From positions 186,001 through 250,000 of the forward strand of contig JARHVA010002128.1 in assembly GCA_037957365.1 (NCBI GenBank): a stretch of 64,000 bases of DNA. The letters are read 5' to 3'. The DNA is from Torreya grandis (Eukaryota; Streptophyta; Pinopsida; Cupressales; Taxaceae). Numbering within the stretch: position 1 is the stretch's first letter; every line of letters begins with the position of its first letter. A program made the translations under genes and the position numbers. The notes below the pieces were generated by a model that was not told the DNA's origin, searched no databases, and was given only the letters and a program-made list of their open reading frames with translations. Below are positions 22,780-37,000 of the stretch, one piece after another.

Positions 22780-23016
22780 TTGGATTAAAATATTTATATT
22801 ATTGGTGTTTAACTAGTATGGTATTGGACTAAAATATTTTTATTATTGGTTTTTAACTAGTGTGATATTGGGTTACAATATTTTTATTATTGGTTTTGAA
22901 TTAGTGTGGTATCATATTGATCTCTAATCTCTCTATTGTTGGTTCTAAGTAGTTTGATATTAGATTCCAATGTTTCTTTTACTAGATTTAAACTAGTGTG
23001 CAATTAGGTTCAAATT
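22780..23016 (+). repeat. 44-bp tandem repeat, five units plus a partial sixth
   Basis: Units start at 22780, 22824, 22868, 22912 and 22960, with lengths 44, 44, 44, 48 and 44, and a partial unit from 23004. Each begins TTGGAT(T/A)-like and ends with an ACTAGTGTGGTA-like block, with TTTTTATTATTGGTTTT between. Units 1-3 are closest; unit 4 is the most changed and 4 bases longer. Function unknown. Confidence 0.8.
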
Positions 23017-24230
23017 ATAAAAATAATCAAATAATGCCACATATTTTTACTAGTACTACCTATTAATAGTTTTCATAGTGACACCCCCATTTTAGAAAGG
23101 TAACTCAAAATAAAAACATAACTAAGGTGCACAATTTAATAAGGAATTAAGTGAACTTAAAAAAAAATATAAAATTAACTTAGTTTTAAAACACATTTTT
23201 CTCCAAAAGTGGATCAATAAATATCCTCCATCATATTAGATTCTATCACAACTATTGGATTGGGCAAACCCTAAAATTCTCCCTAATCTATATTAAGGAT
23301 GCATCATGCAAAAATAAACCTAAGATTTTTAGGATCATTTAAATCAAAAATAAATATGGGGAAAAGAGATTGAGTTAGGGAAAGGATTTTCCATGCCTTG
23401 TCCCCATTCCTCTAATGTAACTCCAACAAATACTCCATGGGTCTTCTTGTTATGGATGATTGGCAGCATCATAGTTTTAGTGTAGATATATTTGAAAAGT
23501 ATGCATTTTTTGTTTTAATATTATTTTGTGGATTCATACATCATGTATAATGATAATAAATATTTTATAGTAATATTAAGTCTAGCAGTAAGAAATTCAT
23601 TTGCCATGTTCTTGGCTTGTTATTTTTTTTCTTTTATATTTTATAGTACATTTTTTAGGTTAACAAAACAAATATCAAAAAATTATTAGTAGAAATCATA
23701 TTTCATCTTATGAATCTCCAATTAATGTGAAAAATAAAACACTCATAGGATGTACGTAATTATTGGTCGATGACACAAATTGTTAAATGTGTTTTATACA
23801 TAAATAGGGTTTCACTGTCAGCCATTTTTTCCTTTCCCATGCACAATTAAAATAACATAAATAAGGATGAATTTTTGAATGGGATTGGGTTTTTCATAGA
23901 CATACAAATAATTTATTCAAAATTAATTTTAATGAGTTTAACCTTTCATCAAAATAACCTCAATTATCTAAATTTGGCCCCTCCTGTCACCCTGTTTTAA
24001 AAAAATAAAAAAAAATAAAGTTATTAGAATAACCTCTAAACCAAACTTGACATGTTTAGTTAGCTTAAGGTTCAAACAAATTTAAACATAGTCCAAGTTT
24101 AACTAAACCTAATAAAAATGGAATAAATTTAATTTTTGTTAGACTCCATGAATTTAAAGACAGTGACAATAATATCAACTGTATAAATGAAAACTAATTT
24201 GATGAAATAAATAAAAATCTTCCATTAATA
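23017..24230. other. Non-coding AT-rich stretch
   Basis: No coding frame, RNA gene or strong repeat was seen. It contains several A-runs and T-runs. Confidence 0.35.
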
Positions 24231-27200
24231 TTAAAAATTAACGGTAAAGTAATTGTAAAATATTATTGGAGAATTATTTATAATAATAAACCCCCATATT
24301 GGGCCAATATTATAACAAATTAAAATATGATGTTCAATAATCTCACTAAGCAACTTAACATTCATTACCCTATTAAACAAGTTCAAGGTATAATTTAATG
24401 GCCTCAATCCTTTATCACATATATTAATTAATACTAATTTATATGTTTTATTTGGAATTAATTCCCAAATGGTATTATGCACATCAATATTTTTCTTAAT
24501 TTCATCTAATTTGGCCCATGTTTTATTTAGCATTAAATAGTCCTAATATAATACTGCACATTCTGCTCTCCATGTAGGTTTCCAAAATTGAATCCTTACC
24601 TTATTAGCCACATTATCACCTTTTAATTTAAGGAAAATATCCCCATATTCCCTTCTAATCCATATATTTTCATTTTCATTTGTTGGTCATACTAAAATTT
24701 TTTGTTCCATGTACACATCCATCAATGGATTGAATGATTCTTTAAGTCTTTCACAAATATTCCCAACATTAATCTCATTATTACCTAGGATATTTTTTAT
24801 TAATGTAGTCTTCCTGATGAAAATGTACATCACCTATTAATGTTTAATCATATATATATTTGTATTAGATTATTTGTGGAAAAAAAAAGCATCTGACATC
24901 TTGCTACAATTTACAAATGGTCTATCCAAAGCATATAAAACATTTTCCCAATACATTATCTTTGAAAGCCAGTATTCTATACCTTTATTTGATGAAAATT
25001 TTACACAATGTTTACTATATGCTTTTAGTCCCTTTTTGAGATCTTTAATATATTTGATATCTATGAAAGGTGTTAGAGTAGGATTCCCTTCCATAAATTC
25101 TATCTCACCATTATTTTTTGTAAACCAAGTCGGGATTGGAAAAGACCATTATAGATTATTTATTATTAATTTATATTCCATCACTGACATGCTATCCATT
25201 ACATGGAACTTGAAAATATTTGGTTTGCTAATACCCACTATCTCATGGTTTCCATACAACAAGTGTGTCTCCATAAAGTCCTTGAATTCATACACTTGCT
25301 CAATAAGGTAAAGAGTGAATGTACTTCATCCCTCCTAGAATGTTCTATAGGTGCCTATGATACAAAAAAAAAAAAAATGTGTCTAGTTTCCATAATGATA
25401 CCAATAATTTTATAATAGTCCCATCTATATCCTCATGAGTGTGTCCCACTATAACGAAGCTTACATGCACAATGTTGAATACCCTTCTTGATGTCAGCAT
25501 GGATGCAAATGCAAATAGGGTACGATGTTTGTTATCACTTGAAACATTAACTAATTATAAATAGAGGATTGGTGGCTATTTTTTGAATGATGTATTTTTA
25601 GTAGTAACACTAATTTCTTCATAATGGACAAATTTATATTTTTACCCTTTACATTTTTCATTCACTTCATTTTGTAATAGTGTATCATGCAATTGGTGTT
25701 TTTATGATCCAATACTATTATATTATAAATTCACATATTCATTAATGACTAATTCTTATAGATTCCTAAGACATAAAATCAATTATGTGACTATGCAATT
25801 TTATCCATGTTCAACAATAGGTTGGATAAAATGACCAAAACCCCTAGTCTTGTGTTCATGTGTGAACATAACAATCAAAGTCATTTAGAGGTTCATAATA
25901 TTACTTATTGAATTATATTCCTTTCCCATTATTGGTATGGAAGTTTTTTTTCCCATTTTATCATGCACATTGATTAAGGATCCTTGAGGATGTTCCTTTG
26001 ATTACAAGATATTGGAAGAATAATGTGCATGATAAATTTGAATGTATTCATTATGATATTTTTTTTCATCTTCAAGTTTTGATATTGATTATAGGCATGT
26101 GGTGGATCTATATTTTTGTATAGATTTGTATGCTTATCACCCTTGGTGAAGAAATTATCTTCTATAATTGAATTATGATAATTTTTTTAGTTCATTATCC
26201 TCCTAAATTTTGGCTATGAAATAAGAGGAAGGTTTAAAAAATTGATCTCCTCATTACACTTATTTCACATTAAATTATGGATATCAAATACACAAGGAGT
26301 CTTTGAAGAACTTTGATTCTATCCTATCCTATAAAACAAGTCAAATGTGGAGAAATATCTGAATTTAACTCAATAATTCTTGTTATGAACATAATTGTTA
26401 TGAAAATATTCAACCTCTATTTCTCTTTCCTTATGATCCCATTTACTACATGCTTGTCACCACTTATCTAGGAACATTTATGACTATAAAATGTCCTCCT
26501 TGGGTACCCATATGCTTTGTGCCATGCACTCTAATAGACATCCATCCCATTAAATTTCATTTTATGTACCTCCATAAATTACTTACCCACATTAAAGATG
26601 GAATTTGATGTCAATGAATCTATCACAAATTTATTCATGGCCTCTTCATTCATGGCTCTAATTTTTTACCAGAAAAATTTGATTGAAGAAATATGTAATT
26701 TTTTGAGATAGTCTAATTTGAAATAATGATATTCCATATTTTAAATTCATTTATATAAAATGACCATTTTATATACTCATCAACATTTTAATATGATGAA
26801 AATGGTAGAGTGGCATTCAATTTTTGACATTTTTGAGCATTTTAGGGTCTTTTGATTACTTTTTGGGAATGATTGTAATTAGTGACATAGAAATAAACTA
26901 GATATATTAACTAGTGTTTTCATTATTCTAATGCATCCCACATATTGAGGTTAATATTTTTTGGGAGTTATTTGAGCCTCACATCCATGAGATAAGTGTC
27001 TATGTTGGCCAATTTTGAAGCAGAGCATTATATGATAAATCTTTCAAATAGGGATAATATTTTGTAAGGAGCTTTGAATACTCTATCTATATTCACACCA
27101 AAGGTATTAACATAAAATCTTTTAAACTATATGATATCTCCTTCAATTATATTTTTAATTGTTCCCTTTGAAACATATTAGCTCATAAATGAGTAAAAAT

Positions 27201-27960
27201 GGATCAATTTGACACCACCACCTTAGATATTCAAATTGTGTTCACCACAATGTAAAAGGATGAACCATATGACTAATCACTCCTTTTAACCTTTAGGGTG
27301 CTTCTTTATTCATGAAATCAAATTTTTTAATTGGTCAAGCTATTAATTTCTTGGTTTGTATAAAGTTTGAGCATTCATAAAAATAATTTACCACAATTTT
27401 TACCATCACACCAAAATTCAGGGGTCATAATCTCTCTTCATTAATTTTATGATATTTTAGCACATGAATTATAAACCCTTAGGATATGGTGTAATTTCTA
27501 CAAGAATATTTATGTTTAAGAACCACATTGTTTGTAACAAAATCAATTCTATCTTTTGGTCTTGTATTGATCTAGGTGCTTTTAGTATCATCACTGTAAT
27601 TTCCCTCTAGTTATATGATAGCACTATTATCCTCCAAGTCACTATATATGATCACTATGAATTTGTGGAATTGATGAATCTATGTACTTTGAAAATTCTC
27701 TATCCTCTCAGGCAATGTAGTATCCTTTATTCTCAACTTCTATTGAAGTTTAAAATTCATCAACTACAAAGGGAAATTATTCTTTTCCATCCAATACCAT
27801 GTTAACATTAACAACAACAAATCCTCATCTAACATCTCTAAAATTTAGTCTTTTCATACTTAGATACACTCTTCCTTCTACAACTTAGGTGTCTTTTGAA
27901 AACAAATCCCCTTGATCATCCTCTTCAAATGCAAGAGACATCATTGCTATAGTACACAAA
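24231..27960 (-). pseudogene. Long decayed coding block of unrecognised family (minus strand)
   Basis: Reading leftwards from about 27960, the minus strand shows protein-like text over some 3.7 kb with stops and shifts. A possible start near 27934 gives MMSLAFEEDDQGDLFSKDT. Around 27650-27580 is SDLEDNSAII and EGNYSDDTKST. Around 26650-26450 is MNEEAMNKFVIDSLTSNS followed by VGK and SAWHKAYGYPRRTFY. Around 25290-25145 an open stretch includes ETHLLYGNHEIVGISKPNIF. 25094-24870 is open for 74 codons, including IDIKYIKDLKKGL and GIEYWLSKIMYWENVLYAL. 24533-24231 is open for 100 codons, including NTIWELIPNKTYKLVL. I cannot assign a family: no reverse-transcriptase, integrase, helicase or transposase signature was found. 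It could be one large gene, several genes, or an old integrated element. Residues 24874-25311 on the plus strand are only its mirror frame. Confidence 0.45.
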
Positions 27961-28469
27961 ATAAATGATGTGAGATAAAGAAATCTGTAAATCATATTAA
28001 TATAAATGTAATCTAGTGCTTGATTTCAATTATTATCCACTATATATAATATTTTATACTATTATTAAATCAAATTACTTAATTTCACTTAATATTATTC
28101 TAACAGTTATAAATTTTGTCATGCAAAATTATTGAAATATTTTTTAGAATTTTATTATAAATTTTTTAGCATGCTTTTTCATAATTGGATCATTTTTTGA
28201 TTACTAATGTAGTTGTGTGGACATGCATTAAAAAATCAAAATAATGCAAACCTTAAAAAAATAACTCCATGGTAATATTCCCCACCAATCAAAATTTACC
28301 ATTTAAGACAAGGGAATAAGGCCAAATTTAGAAAATTTTGATTAGTTTATTATTATATTAATATATGTAATATTTATAAAATATGGTAATAATAATAATT
28401 ATATTATTTTAACATATATTATTGTTGTATAAAATAGAAGTCTTTATTTTTTCTCAATTTTTACACTAA
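27961..28469. other. AT-rich spacer
   Basis: Very AT-rich with ATTATT-type runs (28330-28440). No coding frame. It abuts the left LTR of the large nested element. Confidence 0.4.
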
Positions 28470-29821
<1,352 letters not shown>

Positions 29822-29834
29822 TTTGGTGAACCTG
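29822..29834 (+). other. Probable primer binding site after the left LTR
   Basis: TTTGGTGAACCTG directly follows the CA end of the left LTR and is absent after the right LTR. Similar TAGTGAAC sequences follow LTR A (11898) and the minus-strand LTR at 49328. The tRNA it would match is not clear to me. Confidence 0.4.
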
Positions 29835-30054
29835 ATTTACTTAGAGCACATTATTTCAAGCCCTAGTGCACCGTTAGGGTTTCCCTTATTATTTATAGAA
29901 TATAATCAATTTTTATTTTACATGCTATCATCATGATTATCATAATGAATACCATTTTGTACTTTTTGTTACAAAGTCTTATGATTTGTCTTATATGTCT
30001 ATTACCTACCATTTGTATAAATATGCACACATATGTCACTCCTTTCATGGACCA

Positions 30055-30931
30055 TGTTAGAACTGATCTTATCTCACATATTGGTCTACCCTCTCTATTA
30101 GGGTGTGGAGCTAAAAGCTTCACCTTGTTGCAAACAGAAGGAGGAGGTTTTCGAGAGTATGCAGTCGCCGGCGTCGACAGGCCACACCGACGTCGGTCAG
30201 GGGATGCAGAAGGGAAACTGACATCGGCATAAGATCGGCCGGCGTCGGTCACCTCCAGGAGGGCAGGGACCGACGTCGGTCACTTGTAGCAGTCAGAACT
30301 GCTGTTGACGAACAGTCAGTTAAGTGAACGCGGAGTTTGCATGTGAAGACCAGTTCGAGTCTTTGAGCTGCTCGTCTAATTTTAGTGTATGCATGAGATC
30401 TATATGAGAGACTCATGGGCTGTATTGTTAAGTGGAGAATTTGGAGATGAGCTATGTGAAGCTTGGAGAGTTCTTCCCATGGTGGAATCAAGTAGGATTC
30501 CCCATGTGTGTTTAAGTAAGATCAGGTTTGATTTAAAGGGGTGTATGGATGCGAGGGTCAGAAAGGAGATCAGCGGGGTAGCTAGATCCAAGGTGACAAC
30601 AATACATCAGCAGGATCATGGAGAGATCTACTTGGAGTACGGTTGTGTACTCGGTTGTACAGATGTGCAATGAGGTGAACAATAGCTTGTGTTAGCTGTG
30701 TGTTGTGACCTATGAGAGAAGATTACTCTGGAGGGAAGTTTACTGTAAGCCCACGATGTGGAAGAAAGAGTGCCACCTCTTTGTTGTAGATTCCTTTGTA
30801 AAGATTTGAATATAATTGTATATTGCCTCTCATGTTCTGTGTGTTTTCTCATTGATAGTTATTTGTTCTTCTGGATTCTGCATGTTTAGTTGCTTGTACA
30901 TTGGTAATCATGTGTGCTCTTAAATCTGACA
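30055..30931 (+). mobile_element. Ty1/copia-type LTR (about 877 bp), GC-richer than its surroundings
   Basis: It starts TGTTAG (30055) and ends CTGACA (30931), which are near-perfect inverted termini. It is followed within two bases by a tRNA-iMet-type primer site, so it is a 5' LTR with the interior to the right. Composition is clearly different from the flanks: GC-rich and full of CpG at 30160-30290, where four copies of a CCGRCGTCGGTC motif lie. Frames of 60-119 codons on both strands (for example 29893-30252 and 30389-30673) overlap each other inside it and show no protein motif. The usual interior is absent: about 100 bases after the primer site the sequence returns to older element. It appears younger and less mutated than its host. 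Confidence 0.65.
30167..30280. repeat. Four CpG-rich CCG(A/G)CGTCGGTC motifs, two as 12-bp palindromes
   Basis: Copies lie at 30167-30178 (GCCGGCGTCGAC), 30186-30197 (ACCGACGTCGGT), 30238-30251 (GCCGGCGTCGGTCA) and 30269-30280 (ACCGACGTCGGT). The second and fourth are identical perfect palindromes 83 bases apart, both followed by CA. In an LTR such repeats often sit in the U3 promoter. Whether a protein binds here is unknown. Confidence 0.7.
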
Positions 30932-30933
30932 AG

Positions 30934-30945
30934 TTGTGTCAGAGC
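30934..30945 (+). other. Primer binding site (tRNA-iMet type) of the copia-type LTR
   Basis: TTGTGTCAGAGC matches TGGTATCAGAGC at 10 of 12 positions and lies two bases after the LTR end CTGACA. It is followed by TTTGG, as is common in copia elements. Confidence 0.65.
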
Positions 30946-31529
30946 TTTGGGGAGTTTCGGTCCTATCACTCTCTTGAGTCCCACTTATATGAGGATCATT
31001 GTTACATGGCTTACTTTGAGTCACCTCTACTTTCTACTCAATGATAGAGAGCTTAGAGGACTCCTTTTGTTCTACCTCCACCTATATTAGTTGATTACCT
31101 TTGCTCACATCTCACCTCTAATACTCACCCTCATAAAATAGTATATCCTACAGTTTGAGATGTTACTAGATATAAAAAGATGCCTCAAACTATACATGAA
31201 CAACATAACCCCACCATCCCTCCTCGTCCCCAAAGAACTACAATGGGAAATAGGGATCAACACATAGTATTTGATATTATGGATCAACTGAGAAACACAC
31301 TAGCTAAGATCTTCATATTGGAATTACCTTAATAGGTAACTATTTTCAAAGATAATAGTTTTCAAACAGTCAATCATATATTTTTGCCTCATAACATAGA
31401 GCCAACTTAATTTTAATCTATCATGAACATTATCAAGGACATTGAGGACCTTATATGTTTTCCAATGTTGATTTACCCTCATAATCAGTTATTGATTAGA
31501 TATACCACTTTTCATTAAAGCACACATTA

Positions 31530-31890
31530 ATACCACCATTATTGAATTAGTTCTAATTAATAGTGGTTCATGACTTAAAACATGAAACCTCACATTTATA
31601 TAGACTATGGGGGTTGATATTGAATCCATTTAGAAGATAAATAAGAACATTAGAGGTTTTGATGACATTCCTAGATAGGCATTTGGTTTAATAACCTTAG
31701 ATATTATGATTGGGCCAAAAACCCTACCTACACAATTTTAGGTATTGCCTAATAATTTTCACTAAAACCTATTACTTGGGAGACCTTAGATACATGCTAT
31801 AGAGGATGTACCCTCTACCTTTCACATATGTGCCAAGTTTTGACATGATGGATACTTATATACTTATCTAACAGATAATCAACTATTTAG
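31530..31890 (+). pseudogene. Ty3/gypsy protease remnant of the outer element
   Basis: One frame carries the retropepsin order with stops: ELVLINSGS (active-site loop, with Asn in place of the catalytic Asp), then TMGVDIESI, NIRGFDDIPR, an AFGLITLDIMIGPKTLPTQF strand pair, and LLLGRP-stop-IHAIEDVPSTFH. The W of the usual GRPWIH is a TAG stop. This order is specific for plant Ty3/gypsy protease and differs in sequence from the copies at 188-553 and 40290. The domain is dead through several nonsense changes, most of them one step from CAA, CAG or TGG. Confidence 0.65.
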
Positions 31891-34090
31891 ATATTGTAGA
31901 GTCACCGAGCCCACCACCCCAAGTACATATTTAGATGGGAACATTATGTTTTCATAGAGTCCATACCTCACAAGATTTTTATAGAGTAAATGCATACATA
32001 TGAGTTTAGGGAATTTAACACCACTATTCCTACACCCATTCTAGATACTCGCATAGTATAGTTAACATCATCCATGATGGAGGAGGACCTTCCTATAATA
32101 TAGTTGTCCTTACACATGGTGGATAATGGGATTATAATAGAATAGTTACCATTACTTGTCAATTCAGAGGAAGTATATATCAAAAACTATGATATAGATT
32201 CTTAATCCACCACAAATCATGATGTAACACCCATTGACATTAATGATTACTTATGTGGATTGAGCTTCACACTAGTTGGCCCTGGAGAGTACAAAGATGG
32301 TTCTAAGGCACTCATGCCTTTTCCCACATAAGACAAACCACTAGTTCATAGTCCTATAGATAAAATCCCACCCACTAAGTTATAGTCAGAAACATATTCC
32401 CTTATTCACTTAATACATATGGTTACATATATGGATACTAACCCAATTATATAGATTTAGGTAGATAGTTGACATGATAGACCACATCATATTCTATAGA
32501 TATTATTTGATAAAGGATTGATGACATTACCCAAAATTTCACAAATCTATTAGTATATTATCAAAATAATATGGTAGACCCTTTTGTCATTTTCATAGTC
32601 TTACAGGACATGATATAGATACATGCTTAAAATTACGTAAGAATTTGAATAAGTTTAAGGATGAAGGCACTATTTAGATTACATAACCTTTAGCTCCACC
32701 TGTATAAGCACCATGATGGAATATTCAGTAACACAAATATTCATGGAACAATCCCTTAACTATAAGAGTTTTCATCCATGATTGATACATACCTCATGTT
32801 TCTATATATGAGGGCTTATATCCTAGCACTTTCACATTATAATTTTTACAACACATAAGACATTAAGAGACTGAGCTAAAAAATGATATACATTTTTATG
32901 ATTCCTTTGGACATATCACACTACTAGTTGCATGTGGCCCAAAGGTATTCAACACATTTATCTACATCTTGAGCACATGCACTCATATATAGGTTACCCT
33001 TAATAGTACATGGTTATAGGTAATGGATGCTACAATTGATCACATAGATAGATGCTTGGATTTTAGTCATGAAAGACACATATTTTACATTTTACATAAT
33101 GTCTCAGATGAGAATCATAGATTACATATAGTTACCTTGTAATCCAATCTGGTTTACACTGGGACTAAATAGGAGGCTTATTACATAGTAGATCAACATG
33201 CTATTTGGATTCAAAAATGTAAACTCACATCAAGGGCAAGGCTACACATATACAAACAACATGGTATGATGACCATGATAATGATGATTTATTTGAGTTT
33301 GGGAAAATTTAATATCTAAAATTAGATGACCTTACACTAGACCTACCATTTGATTATCCACATCCCATGGATGTGCTCTTAGGTGTATAGATACATTATA
33401 CTTCATCAACTTTTACTTATACATAGTTTCATTTACTCTTGATCCTTATATACAGTTTCATTTTCATGTTGCTTGTATGTAGTTTAGATCCAATAAATAC
33501 AAAAGCAATATAATATGTCAAAAAAAAACATTCAAATATTTACTTAGAAAATATGAATGATAGATTGTATACATTTCCATGTTTACATTTATTATAATTG
33601 ATAGGTATTACATATGCTTTCTATTTTATTATTGTCAATTTTATCACACATACATGCTTCACTTGTTCTTTTTGAGTGTTCACAGATGCTTATAGGACCT
33701 AAGTCCATCACATAGATCCATATTTATTACTATCTACCCACTAGATGAACATACATAGGTTCATCATTTGACACATTCACTTATTTGGGAGCATCTTATA
33801 TATAGTTCTAATTTCTAGGTTAAATCTTTATAAACTATATATTATACATTTAACATCATTATATTTTGATATTGATCATCATACACAACTTTTTTATTAA
33901 CTACTACTACTCTAGACTTAGTTTATGTACATTTTTGATCTGATACATATTCATACCACATGTTTATGCATAATTTCATTTATAGATTTACAATTATAGA
34001 TTTGATTGTGTTTCTATGATTTTACATCTATTTAAGGGTATTTGAATATGCCCCTTTTCTATGACTCTACACCACTTCTTTCATTGTATG
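31891..34090 (+). other. Decayed pol/interior of the outer element
   Basis: Protein-like fragments persist between many stops (for example AKVFNTFIYILSTCTH near 32940 and MDATIDHIDRCLDFSHE near 33030), so the remainder of a polyprotein may have been here, but no reverse-transcriptase catalytic motif (Y-x-D-D type) could be recognised. Right of 33450 the sequence is AT-rich non-coding and ends with a GTATTTGAATATGCCCC motif at 34037 before the giant LTR begins. Confidence 0.35.
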
Positions 34091-37000
34091 TGTTGACCAA
34101 ATTTGACCCTAAGTTAAATTTGGTCACCCCCTATATATTTAAACTATATATAGGGTCTTGATAATTCATAAAATGGTCACATGGTCATTAGTGAAGTCAC
34201 AAAGGATGTTTTAACTAGGTAATATTTGTCTAAGTTGGTCTTATGTCCTTTTAGGCCATCTTTTGGGTCATTTGATGAATTGTATAATTTACTATAAAAA
34301 TATAAAGGTTTTAAAGAGTAAATGTAATTTAGAATATGTTAGAGTGGTAAGAGAAACTATTTTATAACTTATAAATTTTATGTTCAACATCTATCCAAGA
34401 AGACCGACTAAAAAAAGGTAGTTTTAGGTAGTTGTATTGCTTGAGTGACACACTTAGCATATTAGGAGGATTCATGATGGTCCCTTCATATCTCAATAGT
34501 TTAATTTTAGGCTTGGGAAGCTTTGAAGACCCAAAATTGAGAAAAAATGATTCTTCTCTCTCATTGCCCTCATGGACAAGGCCAAACAAGTCAATCAATT
34601 TTCCTTCAGTATAAACAAGATAAGATGAGTTGGTCTGAATGTACTTGGTGAATGAAAGTAATCCATTTATAATTCCATTTCATGGAAATATTTATAGGAT
34701 TGGTGATCTATGCTATATGAATAATTTATAATATTGTTAGCATCTAAAAACTACTTTCTTATCCCTAACACCTTTGGTTTTTGCCTCTGTTTGCATTGGT
34801 CTGAGGTTCCTAAGTGATTTATGAATATTTTCAAAGTATGTTCATCATTATCATGATATTTTCAAACTAGTTTGCAGATGTGAGACATGAATTGGTAAGC
34901 AAGATCACCCCCATTATGCTAGAAGATAACCCTACTAATCTGCATGATAGATGTTTCCATTAGTGATAGAGTCTTTTTTATATAAGTGAGTCTAGATCAA
35001 GGTGGTACACCTATGCCTCTTCTATCAAAACATGGTGATTACTTCCTTAATTCAAGTTTTGTAGTCAAAGACTCATTATTAGTAAGATAGATAGTCCAAG
35101 ACTACATATGTAGTCTTAATTTCTTATGTCTATCACTTTTAGCCTATTGGAAATAGGTTATAAATAGTCATATTGATGGATCAAGGAATTCTAAGGTATT
35201 GAATAGTTTCTCAAGATGACAACACTATAGACTAATCCATTGAAAAGAGACTAGAGATTGGTTATGAAAGTTAATTCAGGACCTATAGTCAATTATACAT
35301 TTACAATCAGTCAAAGTGAATAAATTTGTAAATGGGACTAATTACCTTTTTTTTTTTGAGAAAGGGATCCTACCTCACATTGTAACCTCTGTTAGTGAAT
35401 ATTCTTGAGGTTTGATTAGGTCTTGTTTTTTCATGTTATTAGCCTAAGCCTAGGAGTAATGTATTGACACAAGAAGATGATTTCTAGGTAGAGGAGAATG
35501 ATGGTTGAGTGGGATTCAATTTGAGTTAGGTTTTTATTGAAATACTCAGTGAACAATAGTAATCTTGAAGCTAAAATGAACTTGCAATGCAATGGTGACA
35601 CAATGGCTACATGATCTCAAGATAAAGTGATTCCATTCAATAATGATATGATACTAGTGACTTTAGAAGAATATACAAGTAGAAACATAGTGCTTAAGAA
35701 ATTTATCATCACCTAGAGGAGTCCATTGAACTCCCTAATTTCCACCTATAGGTGACATAGTCAACAAGATCAACAAACTATTTCAAATTAATGGAGGGGT
35801 AGAGTTTAGGAACTTGATAAAAGTTTAAAGTGATTAAACATATAAAAATCACTTACATAATAATTATATCATATTATCTTTATATTATAAAATATAAATA
35901 AGCAAAGATAATGTTGAAAAAAGAGGCTTCTAACTTTAACCTACTCTCAATTTACTATAATCTGTAGACAATACACAGTCTTAGAGAGCTAGTCTTGAGG
36001 AATTTGAAGGTTGAGGGCTCTTGGAGAATGATCAAGTCATGAAAATTGGTAAAAATAATATTCATAACATAAATAATATATCCATAGTCTCATTTGATTC
36101 TAATGAATAGGAGAGATCTCCTCTATTTTATCTCAGACAGAGGGCACTCCATGAGAAAGATAACCTATAGATTTGGTATGTGAATAATGAAATGGATGAA
36201 GGGAAGAGTTTTTAATTATTTTAGAAGATTTCTAATGTTGGAATAAAGTTAAAAAATATATAAACAACTCTAAAGTCATTGGAAACCCTTAGAAGGGTCA
36301 AACATAATCAAACATAACTACACTTATTAGGCCTAAAACTAGGCCTAAACACTTAGGGTGAATAGCTCAATTAAAGAGACCATGAGATACTTAAAATACA
36401 TTTGAGAAGATAAGGGTAAATTTAAGATTCTAAATGAACTACTGGTTTATAGGAAATGACACATAAGTGGTCAATTTGGCCTAAAAATATCTCAGATCTA
36501 TGCTATACATATTCAAGAGCTTGAAAGGCCATTTTATTATGCTCACATTTATATAGAGAATGTGCATGGTGATTTAAAGAGTTAAGGATAGGTGAGGGGG
36601 TCATTATCTTGTTTTTAATGGATTTTTTTTGTAGGTTCAACCTCTAGATTTTATGAATAATTGTTAACAAGTAAAACCTCTTAAAACCCTATCAAGATCT
36701 CAATGGAGAAAAGATGATTGGAGATGCATCCAAAAGTGGTAGATTACCTTGGAAAATGTTTTATACATACTTGGAACTCTCTCAAGATCCTCATCATCCA
36801 ATTTTTCTATACCATCACATACATAAATAGGCCTAATTCTTTATCTTTTATAGGATTTAAAGTGTGTTATAGGTATAAAAGATAATGGATAAGTGGGAAC
36901 CATTATGGGAGTTGTGTAGGGAGTTATTTAAACTCAAAATTCTCATCTCTCACCTCATTGAAGCATGAAAACCTCTTTATTATACCATTCATGGAAGTTA

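Noticed and set aside
24874..25311. Longest plus-strand open frame outside gag in this region (145 codons)
   Set aside because: It is the mirror of the better minus-strand blocks at 25094-24870 and 25290-25145, and its composition gives no domain.
29893..30252. Overlapping open frames on both strands (29893-30252, 29933-30232, 30249-30491, 30389-30673)
   Set aside because: They lie across or inside a copia-type LTR and are open because the segment is GC-richer; none has a motif or a partner frame.
34362..34614. Open frames on both strands in the left giant LTR
   Set aside because: The corresponding positions of the right LTR do not preserve either frame, so they are chance.
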